From Diospyros lotus (lineage: Eukaryota > Streptophyta > Magnoliopsida > Ericales > Ebenaceae): a DNA stretch of 64,000 nt. The stretch spans positions 11,478,058 to 11,542,057 of the forward strand of contig NC_068345.1 of assembly GCF_014633365.1 (NCBI RefSeq), given 5' to 3'. The notes below the pieces were generated by a model. That model was not told the DNA's origin. It made no database searches and worked only from the letters and a program-made list of their open reading frames with translations. Shown in pieces: positions 42,848 through 53,152 of this stretch. The translations under genes were made by a program, and so were the position numbers. How positions within the stretch are numbered: position 1 is the first letter of the stretch; every line of letters starts with the position of its first letter.

Positions 42848-43339
42848 TTATCCAAGATCAAGCCCCGTCGTAATTCGGCCCAGAACTTCAATAGGAGCAA
42901 TCTGATAGAGTTCAAGTTCAATACCAGCAGCAATTGTTCTTACACCTCCATGGTGCACCACAGCTACACATTGAAAGATATCAATAGCATCCTCGAAATG
43001 CAGCAATGGGGGATTGCAGATTTGCCTTGGATACTCATACCAAGGCCGTTTGTGAGCATTAGCATTAGGAGTTGCTGCAACTTCAATTTCAGCCAACGAT
43101 TCATCCCTCCATACAGTAGACAACAACTTGGATTTGCTAGTGGAAGTAAAAAATAGTACAGCAGCAGAAGCTGTGTTCCCCTTAGCAAAACCTTTGGCTT
43201 CTTCCGCTATATCCCTTAGCTTTCCTCCAGGTAGTGTTGTCTTCACCTTCTCATTGCCTATTTCATCCGAAGTTAAGGATAGTTCAGCCTGCTTCGGAAC
43301 CAAAATCCCATTGAAAGAATGCCTCTTCTCAACCTCCAA
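42848..43339 (-). other. Non-retroviral ORF segment carried by element I (possible host-gene capture)
   Basis: A 163-codon frame that follows the gag part of I, where F has a zinc knuckle and protease. None of it resembles retroelement protein. Residues around 124-140, FQCVAVVHHGGVRTIAAGI, are close to the short motif C-x-AVVHHGGAGTTAAG that I know from plant sterol 3-beta-glucosyltransferases (UGT80 family), where it contributes to nucleotide-sugar binding. Two substitutions affect it (Gly-Ala-Gly-Thr changes to Gly-Val-Arg-Thr). The flanks (NGILVPKQAELS, ITTGLDLG) are unrecognised, so this may be a patchwork of captured fragments. The frame connects to gag by a frame change near 43345. No evidence of function. 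Confidence 0.45.
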
Positions 43340-43347
43340 CTTCTCCC

Positions 43348-44034
43348 TTACTGCCAGTCCAAGTTCATCAGCCTTAGGGTCAATTCCATAGAGTCAATAT
43401 AAGATTCTTCAGGTCCTTTGATACCATTTGCCTGATCCCATGCTGTTCCATCAGCATCTCTATCTCTCTGTTTCTTCTTCAGTGCCTTCAATGTTAATTC
43501 TTGGAGCTTGGCACTATCAGCAGCATGCTTAAGAGTCTTGGGCTGAAACACCATCACCGTTGGCCTCAACTCTTCGTTCAAGCCAATTAAGAAGCTTGAA
43601 ACGAAATAAGACTCTGTCAAATAGCGGTTATGATTGAGCATGAAGGCCATCAGCTCTTCAAACCTCATTTCGTACTCCCTAACTGATCCATCTTGCTTGA
43701 TTTTGTAGAATTCTTCCACCACATTAGACAAACATCGATCTCCAAACATCTCCCCTTGCAGCCTTTGGGTAGTTGCCTCTTTAGGTCTTCTCACTTCTTT
43801 TTCATATTCTTTCCAATTAGATGAAGGAGGTGGTGATGAGAAAGAGGAAGCATACCTCTCAGTATTCTCTAGGATATTTGGAGTCAGTTTCTTCATGGAT
43901 GATTGACGTTGGCGGGTGAAGATGTCCATGAGACCTTGTAGTTGATCCCTCATTTCATCTAGAAACCCATTCACCCTTCTCTCAAAGTGCCCCAACTTTC
44001 TCTCTAAGTTTCCAAAAGGAGCATCCAATGTCAT
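43348..44034 (-). pseudogene. gag of element I, capsid part
   Basis: A 228-codon frame starting MTLDAPFGNLERKL. The first 50 residues look coiled coil. The capsid core has VVEEFYKIKQDGSVREYEMRFEELM, SYFVSSFLIGLNEELRPTVMV, clearly homologous to the gag of F (EYQAKFEELKFLM, YFVSSFIGGLNEELR). It ends in ALKKKQRDRDADG, where F goes on to its zinc knuckle; here the sequence changes to the foreign segment. The N-terminal part of the capsid (WWLRRCEKLF in F) is missing, so the gag is internally deleted. Confidence 0.85.
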
Positions 44035-45496
44035 GACATGACTGTTTAGTGGAGTTGCTGATTTTTTTTTTTTTTTGCAGTTGTTTTCCTTGTTTAGTAG
44101 CCTTCAATTTGAATTGGAAACCACAACCCAGGACTAATTGTTTAGTTACGATAATCCAACTCTAGACCTTCAAATCGGAACTGAGAAATCATTTATCACA
44201 CCCAAATCCCTTTGTTGAAATTAATTTCAGTAGCCTAAAAATCGAATTGGAATCGTATTTCTGCTTCATTCTGAATTGCATATGCCTCTTTGCCTTTTGA
44301 ACTTTATCGTTCTTGCCACTGGATCACCACCTTAAGCCACCGCTAGAGATTAATTCCGCCAGAAACGTTCCAGCCTTAATCGCCTATTTTCGCAGTCAAA
44401 CCTTCCGCTTCTCTTCCACAAGTCGAACTGGAAGCCCAGGGTCCTTCCCATGAGTTCGATCAATTTTGTTGCAGCCTCTAGAAAATCAATTGACTCCAAA
44501 ATAACTATTATGCCTTCGCCCAATTAAGAATCAATCTCCTCCCAATTCAACAACCTGGAATCCATTGCAGTCTCCTAGTCTGTCTGTTTGTCTCAATCGT
44601 TGCTTCCAATTTGCACACCTACTTCGCCTCTGAAACAACAATCACCAAGGATTCACAATCGCTTGACTTCCCTTTTGAGTTCACCTTCTTGTTTAACTCC
44701 AAGGTCCGATCGGAACTGTTGGTCTTACTTGCCTGAAGCACCGACAATCACCAGGCCCATAGGAATTAGATGCGTTGAATTGCCTTGGCTTTAGCAACTT
44801 TGATCGGAAATGCTGCTCGATCAATCGAAGCCCAATTCCTCCTTGCATCGGTCACCACCCAATCACCGTCCACAGGTTCCCAGCCCAATTGTGCTCGCCT
44901 CTGGTATTTTCGAAATCTGGTAGCAACTACAATGGGTTCAAGAAGTCGCCCAGATCCACTTCTTACCATTTGGGTCGAAATCACTGACCAATCAAAGCGG
45001 CAGTACCCCACAGAACTCCAGTCGGAATTTCTCGATCAAAATCGCAACACCCAGCCACGCCTACAGGAAGCTTATCGGTCTGGTAGCAACTCTCTGGGTC
45101 ATCCGCTTCACCTCCGACGGACTCATGCTCGCCTCAACAGTTGCACTTCAGCAGTCATAGACCACCCTCCCTTCGTTGCCTTCCAGCCGAACCCCGCTAC
45201 ACAACCGTGATCTCTTGGAACTCTTACACCAGTTGCGACTTCCTGGTTCGTCTGCTGCCAAGCCTCATATTCTCGCCTCAAGCGCCTTCTGACTTGGAAA
45301 TTAGCAGCCTAGGGTGTTGGAACTCACCAGCAAAGAAGTCGGCGGAATCCGTCTCTTTGAACGGAATCCGCGTACAGTTTCGAGTCGAAACTGCTTTGCT
45401 TTCCTTCGACCGGAAATTAGCAGCCTATAATCACCGTCGGAACTCACCGATAATCATCGTTAGAACTCGAATCAAAACCACAGCCAAGGATGGACT
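44035..45496 (-). other. Long GC-richer leader of element I
   Basis: About 1.46 kb between the primer site and gag, very long compared with the 38-base leader of F. GC content is visibly above the rest of intron 3. It contains a repeated block (GGAAATTAGCAGCCTA at about 45297 and 45414, each followed by GGAACTCACC). Open frames on both strands (for example 44785-45210 plus, 45011-44766 minus) show no family I know. It may derive from captured host sequence, but I cannot say from what. Confidence 0.5.
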
Positions 45497-45510
45497 ACTT
45501 TGATATCATT

Positions 45511-46063
45511 TGTCATGACCCTAGGATTTAGCTAGGGTCTTAGAAGGAATTGGAAGGAATTTGTGGAAGAACAGAGAAGAAATGAAGGGGAAGATTGAAC
45601 AGAATTAGGGAGAAAGGAAAGAGAAATGAGAGGGAGGATGGAGAGAAATTTAGAGAGAAATCAAAATATTCATTTATTATTCAAAACATAATCATCTCCT
45701 CTTACAATGAGCCTTTTTATAAGCATAGGTAGCTTTTTAGCTAATTTCTAACAGCACTCATGTGCTCTTAACAAACAGCCAAATATCTCCTAACAAACTA
45801 ATATAAGCCTATTACAATATTACCCTTGGAAAATGCTATTGGTACACCTTTGTGTACTCCTTGGGCTACATAAAGGTGTACCAATGACAAAAAAACCCCC
45901 CATGAGGCGCATAGAGGCGCGTGAGGCGCATGGTATTTTAGTCATAATACCCCCTTATGTAGCCCAAGATGTACAAAATGGTTGTACATCTAGTATGATT
46001 CATTACCCTTTTATTATATCCGTATCACAGTATTATGCTTCTAATCCTCCTAGGGACATGACA
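45511..46063 (-). mobile_element. 5' LTR of I, containing a MITE
   Basis: 553 bp; without the 174-bp MITE and one 9-bp TSD it is 370 bp, matching the 368-bp 3' LTR. It begins TGTCATGACCC and ends GGACATGACA. Confidence 0.92.
45819..46010. mobile_element. 174-bp MITE (Mutator-like) in the 5' LTR of I
   Basis: Insert 45828-46001 flanked by the 9-bp direct repeat ATTACCCTT (45819-45827 and 46002-46010). Its arms are long imperfect inverted repeats of about 48 bp: CTTGGGCTACATAA in the left arm and its reverse complement TTATGTAGCCCAAG in the right arm, plus TGTAC-rich outer parts. The 9-bp duplication points to the Mutator superfamily. It arrived after I had inserted, because the partner LTR lacks it. 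The centre has GAGGCGCATAGAGGCGCGTGA. Confidence 0.85.
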
Positions 46064-46068
46064 AGCAT

Positions 46069-46430
46069 CCACATCAAATTGCCAAGGCATCCAAATAAAA
46101 TATGGCAAGCATCCATATCAACAATATCACGATAGACTTCGTTAGAGTACTTACCAATAGAGAAAGGCACCCTGTAGCGTTCATCCACATGTATGCCACC
46201 AACTTTTGTGATCCATCCACTCATGTAAGGGCTTGGATGTTTTTCAAGAGTTAATTGGATCTTCGCCACCACGTCTCTTCCTATAATGTTCTCCTGACTT
46301 TCACTATCAATAATCAACTCAAAGATTTTTCCTTTTATCATACACCTCGTGCGAAAAAGCTTATGCCGTTGAGTAGTATCTTTATTCTTTTGAGATAGCA
46401 TTAACTTCCTCACTACATAGGTATACTTTC
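46069..46430 (-). pseudogene. Aspartic protease region of H
   Basis: Minus strand. FRTRCMIKGKIFELIIDSESQENI has DSES in place of the usual catalytic D-S/T-G-S, so the Gly is lost. Downstream KHPSPYMSGWITKVGG, YRVPFSIGKYSNEVYRDI and VVDMDACHILFG match the conserved protease tail of plant gypsy elements. It is cut by the insertion of I. Confidence 0.85.
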
Positions 46431-47675
46431 CATGTCCATACTCTTCCTCGTTATCCTCCCCATCAGGCCCGTAATATACTTCCTCTTCAGCAATATCTCC
46501 TCCTCGCTTTCTACAATGTTAACTGTTTTCCTTCTTGGGCAATCATTAGATCGATGCCCAACCTCATTGCACTTGAAACACTTTAAAAGAATAGGCTTTG
46601 CATAAGAATTAGGGGATTTTGGAAGATTAGAAGTAGTACCTTAATGTTTCCCCCCATTGTAGCCTTATTAGGGTTGATTGTATGAGGTGGATTACAGGGT
46701 TGCGCTCCCTGAATCGACTTGTCTTTATTAAAAACTGTTTGTTTATTTTCATTCTTACTATACTGGCGATAGTTGTCATTACGGGTTCTCTCACTCAACA
46801 TTAACTCAGCCTTTAAAGTTTAAGTTTCTTGCTTCTTGCTCACTTAGAACCATCTGAACCCCAATTTTATCACGAATAGCAGGCTTCAATCCATTCAAAT
46901 AACGAGTTGCTTGTTGATTGTCGCTTTCTAACAATTGGTTTCTCTCCGCCAATCTCAAAAACTTGAGGTATATTCATTTACACTCCTCATTCCTTGTGCA
47001 CATCTTTGATAAGTTTCAAACATGTATTGTTCATAGTGAGGGGATAAAAATTTACCTCTTAACAACTGTTTCATTCGTCTCTATGCCTGAATTGGATGTC
47101 GGCCTTCCCTCAATCTCGTCTCTGTCAATCGCTCCCACCAAATAGATGCACTGCCATTCAATCTGTAAGCCGCTAACTTTGCTTGTCATTCATCTAGGAT
47201 CTCCGTGTATTCAAAAAATTAGTCAACCTTAGCGATCCAATCCAGGAACCCCTCAACATCAAGATCTCCACTAAAGGTAGTAATATCAACCTTTAGTTTA
47301 TACTCATTGTTGTCCCAATGGTTGTGCTGATGCGCATTTCTCCTAACCCCTCTACCACCAGGGTTAGCTATTGCTCAACCAATTCTCTTCATCTCTATCT
47401 TCAATCACTAGTCGTTTAGGATTAACAAGGACATGATTAATGGGTTGTATTCCCGCTCCAGGTTGATTCACCCCATTATTTAGGTTTCTGTCATCATCAA
47501 CTCATAGTGAGGCGCCCAATTGGTTGCTGATTTGCTCCAATTGCTGCTGGATGGTACGAGTTACTTCTCGTTGTTCTTCGATTGCTCTCCAAATCGCGGA
47601 CAACCCCTGATCACTGTCACGGGCTAGTTGCTACCGTTACATTCAAGATTGGCCATTTGATTGGTTGGTTAATCG
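46431..47675 (-). pseudogene. gag of H, broken
   Basis: Minus strand. A CCHC zinc knuckle, KCFKCNEVGHRSNDCPRR, is at about 46580-46525. Farther upstream (right) are capsid remnants: SIWWERLTETRLREGR near 47140, FLSPHYEQYMFETYQRC near 47040 and the DGDLDVEGFLDWI-like segment near 47250. Several stops and frame changes occur. The primer site at 47676-47687 is almost adjacent. Confidence 0.8.
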
Positions 47676-47689
47676 CTTTGATACCACTT

Positions 47690-48096
47690 GACGTAGCGTG
47701 TAGCGTGTGTGTAAAGAAAACACATAAAGAAACCTTTGAAACAATAAATTTCAAATACCTTTGAGAGAACAAACTTCAATGACAAAAGTTGGACTCTCAA
47801 CTAGGCACAAGAATCGAAGCTGCTTGCTTGGAAAAACCAAACTAATTTGCTAGAATTTTTTGAATAATAAAATTGATTACAACTCCTAGCTTCTAGGTTT
47901 ATTTATAGAGTTTGGCTAATCTATCTAATACTTGTAAATAAAATCCAACTAGAATTCTAATAAAAATAAAACCCTAACAAATATGAAATAGAATTAACAT
48001 CATAAAATATATAAAGTATTAAAATATTGTTTCACTACTGTTTCGGTGCTACTATTCCGATTTGGTTGGGTCGGGTCTTGATTGGTGACCGCATTA
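47690..48096 (-). mobile_element. 5' LTR of H
   Basis: 407 bp, TGACGTAGCG to GACCGCATTA; the terminal CA is mutated to TA. The start holds a duplicated GTAGCGTGT. Followed by TSD GAGGG. Confidence 0.88.
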
Positions 48097-48101
48097 GAGG
48101 G

Positions 48102-48696
48102 TTAACTTTATTCTTTTATATTATTATTTTTACTCTCAACATGCCCCTTCATGAGTTAACTTTATCTTTTTCTATTACTATTTTACTTCACAAAAATTAT
48201 TAAGCAACAAAAATGCCTTTTGTATGTTAATTCATACATCCCTGTTCTCCCCCCCCCCCCCAAAAAAAAAAAAAAAAAAAAAAAGAAAAAAGACCAATGA
48301 GAACATATTTTCCAATTATGATACTTAAGATTGGTAAATGGGAGAACTGCTATAGTGGCTGAAGTATGTCTTTTCATGTTAGACAGACTGCTTGCAGTCT
48401 TGCAAGTGAAAACAAGTCAAATTGATGTTTAGTAGGAAATATATTTTAGAAGAAAACGATCTCTTTTGGTAAGCTTCTCAGTTTGAGGGTGAAGCGTTTG
48501 CATTTATAAGAAGCTTGCAAAGGTTTAAAACTTCTAGTAGTTGATTCCGTATTTTGTCTTCTTCGAATTTCTAAGTTAAATGTGTGTGAATTTCTTGTTA
48601 ATGGATGGAAGACATTCCATATAAAGGTGATTCACTGCTCAAAGTATTGTGAGTTCCTCTGTAATTCTATTGAGCCTGGTAATCTATGTGACACAG
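48102..48696 (+). other. Intron 3, host part after element H
   Basis: Host intron sequence, AT-rich, with a C11-A24 homopolymer junction (48249-48284). It ends in acceptor TGTGACACAG at 48696. The 62-codon frames here (for example 48183-48377 minus, with a phenylalanine run) come from the homopolymer. Confidence 0.75.
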
Positions 48697-48787
48697 GTAA
48701 GATGGAGTTATATTATGGACAGGTCAGTGCCTAATCCGCCAACAGCTGTTCTTCTGCATGGAATTCTGGGTAGCAGGAAGAATTGGG
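48697..48787 (+). CDS. Alpha/beta hydrolase, exon 4 (oxyanion HG motif)
   Basis: 91 bp, reading VRWSYIMDRSVPNPP then TAVLLHGILGSRKNWG, phase 0 at the start and one base into the next codon at the end (G|GTAGGA at 48787/48788). VLLHG is the first core strand and oxyanion-hole HG of alpha/beta hydrolases, and LLGS/ILGS-x-x-NW is typical of the ABHD11-like branch. The protein is probably an esterase or lipase-like hydrolase; substrate unknown. The Ser nucleophile elbow, acid and His must be in later exons, none of which I find before the window ends. The 5' end of the exon is GTAAGA, so the acceptor is immediately followed by a donor-like sequence. Confidence 0.95.
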
Positions 48788-49263
48788 GTAGGAACTTTAC
48801 AATTCTATTTTATCCTTTTAATAATTTCTGTTGAGCAATGTTATTAGTATTAGAGTTTAAAAAGGGAAAAAATAAACTTGGTACTTCTGGGGTTTGGCCT
48901 AAAAGTAGAAAGTACCCCTAAAGTATGGGAAATTACAACTACATAAACTGTGCAAACCTTGTTGCAATTTTTCCCTTGTCATTAATTTACCACCCTCCTC
49001 TCCTCTCTCTCTCTCTAAATCGCTCTCTTTTAGCTCTCTCTCATCTCTCCCTTGGCGGCTTACTGAGGGATCACAATAGGGAGGGTTTGGGTAGGAGATC
49101 CTGTCCTGTACTCGTACCTGCATCCTCATTTTCGCCCCCATCCCTGTACCTGATCCGGATGGGTATTTTATTAACCTCCCATCCCCATATCCATTGGGTA
49201 ATGGGTACCCATACCTGGTAAATTTCATTCTACAAAATAGATACAAATTTATAGTTTAAATAA
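48788..49263 (+). other. Start of intron 4
   Basis: Donor GTAGGA at 48788. It includes a CT-rich run (48993-49045) and a segment 49100-49220 with repeated GGGTACC/GGATGGG words, which resembles eroded non-autonomous transposon sequence in many plants. No ORF of note and no further exon. TSD of element J (TTTAAATAA, 49255-49263) ends it. Confidence 0.6.
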
Positions 49264-49383
49264 GGGTAAATTACCAAAAAGATACTCAACTTTCACTTTG
49301 TTTTCAAATCTGGACTCAACTTTTAATTGTATCAATTGTGGTATCCAATGTTCAGTTTGATTTCAGTTATAGACTACCATTTA

Positions 49384-50165
49384 ACTGAACAAGCGGAAAG
49401 AAAATGAAGCTAAAGGGAAAAATGAGAATAATTCTGGAGAGAGAAACTGAGAAGAAATCTTTTCTCTGAAAAACTTACTGAAATCATGCAGTCTGAATAA
49501 TAGAAGAGGTCTTTTAGTTTTATACTAGCTGAACTCTAACTACTAGCAAATTCTCTAACAAACTGGCAGCTTGTAGCCCGCTGTCAAAACAGAAACAACT
49601 AAGTAAAACTGTCATAAAACTGCCACATAGACTATCAGTTAAAACAGCAACTGCAACAAATATTAGATCCTTCTTCTTTCCTTCGAAGTCTCTAAGCATG
49701 CAGCCATTGTATTCTGATAGGGATATTTTTCTATTTTGATTTTAAAAATAAGATTTAGATTAGGTTTTATATTGTTCTGTTTTGATTTATTATTGTTGTT
49801 TAGATAATAGAGTTTTATTTGATCTAGGGATTAGATAGATTTATATTTGATTTTAGTGATTATAATCATATTTTGGTTAGTTGTTATCTTTATATAGGTT
49901 ATCTTTTAAATGCCTATAAATAGGTGTTGGAGAATTGTAGGAAGAATCCTGAATTAGTGGGATTAATATCACATTATTTTAGGAAGTTATCTTTTGTTAT
50001 TATCTTGCTATTCTCCTATAGCTTAGGAATTATTTCCATTTTACAGCATCCTAGATTAGGAAATTAATGCTGAATATCTTATAGCATCCTAGATTAGGAA
50101 ATTAATATTGTATATATATCCTAGAGAATAATGAGATTTATGTGAGAGTTATTCACCTCAAAACC
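49384..50165 (+). mobile_element. LTR-derived sequence inside J
   Basis: Two LTR-like stretches. 49384-49715 has a GA-rich start and AAACTGAGAAG-type text typical of LTR transcripts. 49716-50165 has a TATA-like CCTATAAATAGG (49914-49925) and a 40-bp imperfect tandem duplication (CATCCTAGATTAGGAAATTAAT at 50047 and 50086). The second leads directly into copia coding sequence, so it may be a copia LTR joined to an internal fragment by deletion. No clean ends found. Confidence 0.4.
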
Positions 50166-50351
50166 TTGAAAACCCTATTCTAGTTTATTCTAGGAGACCA
50201 AAAACTCCTGTTCCTCAACCCAACCAATCATTTGAACTAGAGGCTTATCCACCAAGAGAGGAACCGAGTGAGGTTGATGACTTGGATGTTCCAATTGCTT
50301 TTCAAAACGGTGTGAGGTCTTTTGTTAAGAATCCTATTTCTAATTACTTAA
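50166..50351 (+). pseudogene. Copia pol fragment (integrase-RT linker)
   Basis: One frame reads VYSRRPKTPVPQPNQS and further on EVDDLDVPIAFQNGVRSF, then NPISNYL. The second part is the conserved D-P-I-A-x-R/Q-x-G-x-R-S segment preceding RT in Ty1/copia elements. The fragment is cut at 50351 by the start of LTR L. Confidence 0.8.
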
Positions 50352-52265
50352 TGTAACGCCCCAGCCTCTTCATGACGTTGTATTACATGCTAGGTTTTTT
50401 TTTATTTTTTTTTTTTATTTTTATACATGAATTAAGCTAAAATCCTCAACACACTCATATAGCGATAACATTCCCAAAATTAGACTAAGGAAATGAAATA
50501 CATAATCATTAGCGGAAACGAGAATTGGAACCTTAAAAACCATAATATACATGGGTCCATACATATCTTCTACTCGTCACGTCATTACAATAACCATTAA
50601 AATCCACATAACATAAACGAAACGACTGGAACTTAGCCCTGCATAGGGCCCACAATAACCTTTATCAGGATCATGCTTCAACTACACTCTTACCCTTTTG
50701 ATTGCTCGATTCGCTTGGAATGTTGAATATTCCAGGGACATACGTCCAACATTAGAAGATGAATCTTCTAAGTGGGTTAAAATGATAGTTACATGAATGC
50801 ATGATGCAATAACGTGAATGAATATATGCCCTAGTGTATCTTCCCTGGCCCACCAGCTCGGCACGGAACCCTAGGCAGAATCCCGATTTGCTTTCAAGAT
50901 AATCGTAACGTTGTTCCATCATTTGCCCTTAGGGAATTACAACTACACTATCAAGGCGACATTCCAATCCCATGCACGAGTATCAATATGCCAATAATAT
51001 CATGCCATGCAAAAATCATAATCCATTGATGCAACAATAAATGTATAAATACGACAGGATGCTCATATAATACATATAACTTAGCCACTATTGTGGCTAT
51101 CATGCTTAACATAGACAATACATAACATGTATAAGCTTCTCGGGAAAACCACTCACCTTTAACTTAAGATTCAATCCACCTCGAATAACGTGTACTACCT
51201 CGTTTTGTGTGCTAAGCCTCGAAAGTCGCACAATCACTCAGTTTGAGCCACAAAACGCCCTATTCATCATATTCATTCAAATAAATATTAAACCCTATTT
51301 TTCCTCAATTTATTTTTATTTTTTTCTCTAATTTCCACAATTCATTTTTCCTCAAAAATTGCAAAATAAATATTTTCTTCAGCATTTCCCAGAAATTTTT
51401 CCCACAATAATTCATAAAATGATATCCTTGATTTTTTTTGGAATTTTTTTCTATTTTCTTCTTTTTTTCTATTTTTCTTACCTTTCATGCTTGGTCATGC
51501 GCCGGCAGCCACTCGCCTGGCGTGTGTGCCTCGTGCACCACCTCTGGTTTGTCTTCCCCGACGAACTGCTTCGCCGTCACCCCCTGGTTCCACCTCTGAT
51601 GGTTGATCGGACTCAATCAAGTTGAAGCCCTCCTTGAGTCGATTTTGGGGGCACCCTCCGATGGCCGAACCACCCGTCGGAAGAGGCCGAATCGGCCGAT
51701 TTTTAGACCACCTCCACCGCCTGCTCGATTTTTTGGCCAACGATCAAAACCCCCTCAAATTGACATGAAACTTCACCAAAGTTTCCAGAAATGCTCTACT
51801 ACCCGGGATCAAAAGCCCCTTATCCTTGTTGCTCGATTTGTCCTCTAACGTGCCCGATTTAGAGCTTAAATTTTGAAAGAAATTGGCCACTTCAATCACC
51901 CTTTTATAATCAAAATCGAGCCTCTAAACGACAAATCTCGCTTCACCCAAAGCCAATAACGCCTTCCCATACCTTAGATCCGTCCAAACTCATCAAAAAA
52001 TGGCCCCACTGCCAACTTTCGGCCGATTTTTCGGCCATTCTGATCCCTTTTGTTCGCCATGGATTGCTCTAGGCCAAGCCCAGAGGTCCCTTAGCCCTTT
52101 TCCTCGAGTTTCCCGTAGTAGAAAGCGGTGATTGAATGGGTGGCCGGAAGCTTGGTCAGCCATGGCTGCCTAACCTTTTTCTGAAATTGCACTTTCACTC
52201 CCCTGACTTTTGAAATACATTTTTGGCCCTTTCCACAAGGCCCTTGAATCTTCCCTACTTTCTGC

Positions 52266-52306
<41 letters not shown>

Positions 52307-52315
52307 ATTTTCCTT
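50352..52315 (-). mobile_element. Tekay-like LTR L, 3' end uncertain
   Basis: Starts TGTAACGCCCCAGCC and has the same layout as LTRs A, B and M: a block of AATCGTAACGTTG-type text, a GC-rich middle with the GGCCGAT words (51660-51740, 52020-52040), and TTTTGGCCCTTTCC near the end. The end is unclear: a CT microsatellite (52268-52303) follows and no ATTACA end with the matching CTTAA flank is found. The frames at 51495-51848 lie in this LTR and are probably not genes. Confidence 0.6.
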
Positions 52316-53152
52316 ATTCTTTCTTCTTCATACTGTCCCACATCATATTCTCAAGATTAACACCTTTAGTGCCTGCAGTTATTTGATGAAGTGGTAGGGT
52401 TAAGGTGAAAAATTTGAAGTGAGGTGGTTGCCATGTCATTCATTCTCTCTCACTCCCCCCCTCTTCTCTCTCTTGGAAGCACTGGAAACAACATGGGTTT
52501 TCTGCCATGATCCTCGGCTGTGTCATTAGATTTCGCAAAACAATTTGAAGCTTCTTTCTCACCAATAACTATTTCATCCCTGGTTCCATTTTCCCCAAAT
52601 TCTCCCAGTTTTCTTCTTTCTGTTGGCTCTTATATTCTCCATTAAACTCCTTTCCCATACAATCAGTTGCCCTTAAAACATGGGCTTCAAAATCATTGCC
52701 TTTATTCAATTCCAAAGGCTTGTACACGTAGCTTTAGAACCAATGACTGATGTCAGGAGGCTCTAATAAACACACAAAATTAAAAATCAGAAATAGCACA
52801 CAAACAGTTTAAAGTCAAAATTTTTTATGTACAAAGATTTCTTTGGGATAATCCCTGGGATGATGTCACCAAGAAGTGGGAAGAAAACAGATAAGTTTAT
52901 GGACCCAACTCCAAGGTTTTACCATCTTTTTACTTGGTTTTCTTAGCAAACAAACAAGGCTGAGGATTCAGAGTAATTTTAATAATCATGTTCAATAATA
53001 CATACAACCCAAAATTGAATAAAGCGAGTCAGATGTACCCAGAACCTGCAAAAGAACAAAATTTCCATAAACAGAGAAGTCTTGAAGATCTAATCATATA
53101 TTGGCTTTATGAGAACAAGAAGAATGAACGTAGAACATGCAATAGACCTTGT
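52316..53152 (-). mobile_element. Retroelement debris with degenerate primer-binding site
   Basis: At 52744-52773 the sequence GACTGATGTCAGGAGGCTCTAATAAAC resembles the complement of a tRNA-iMet primer site (GGCTCTGATACCA) after a leader commonly seen in copia elements, so the right part (52774 on) may be an LTR in minus orientation. Remaining text contains no ORF that I recognise. Confidence 0.35.

Larger units (their letters stand above)
42327..46068 (-). mobile_element. Gag-only gypsy element I nested in H (with TSD)
   Basis: Element 42332-46063 flanked by AGCAT (42327-42331 and 46064-46068). LTRs start TGTCATGACCC and end ATATGACA or ACATGACA. The primer-site complement ACTTTGATATCA (45497-45508) fixes minus orientation and a C12 run (42703-42714) is the polypurine-tract complement. 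Inside are a 1.5 kb GC-richer leader, a broken gag and about 0.65 kb of non-retroviral sequence. Protease, RT and integrase are absent, so I is non-autonomous and needed a helper. It entered H between the protease and RT regions. Confidence 0.92.
38946..48101 (-). mobile_element. Ty3/gypsy retrotransposon H, antisense, in intron 3 (with TSD)
   Basis: Element 38951-48096 flanked by GAGGG (38946-38950 and 48097-48101). The LTRs (502 and 407 bp) start TGAC and end GCATCA or GCATTA. The primer-site complement GCTTTGATACCA (47676-47687) adjoins the right LTR, so H is on the minus strand. Order on the minus strand: gag, protease, insertion I (42332-46063), RT, RNase H, integrase without a recognisable chromodomain. 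Without I, H is about 5.41 kb. The RT active site reads YFND instead of YFDD, and many stops are present, so H cannot move by itself. Confidence 0.92.

Noticed and set aside
44785..45503. Two 120-141 codon plus-strand frames in the leader of element I
   Set aside because: No start context, no domain and overlapping frames; the region is the antisense of a retroelement leader.
48094..48101. TTAGAGGG as an 8-bp TSD of H
   Set aside because: The LTR ends GCATCA in the left copy; applying that boundary to the right copy gives a normal 5-bp TSD GAGGG at matching positions.
48183..48377. 64-codon minus-strand frame with a run of Phe
   Set aside because: The Phe run is a poly-A/poly-T artefact in host intron 3.
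51359..51848. Frames of 80-88 codons on both strands with GC-rich parts
   Set aside because: Located in LTR L and homologous in layout to LTR M; not genes.
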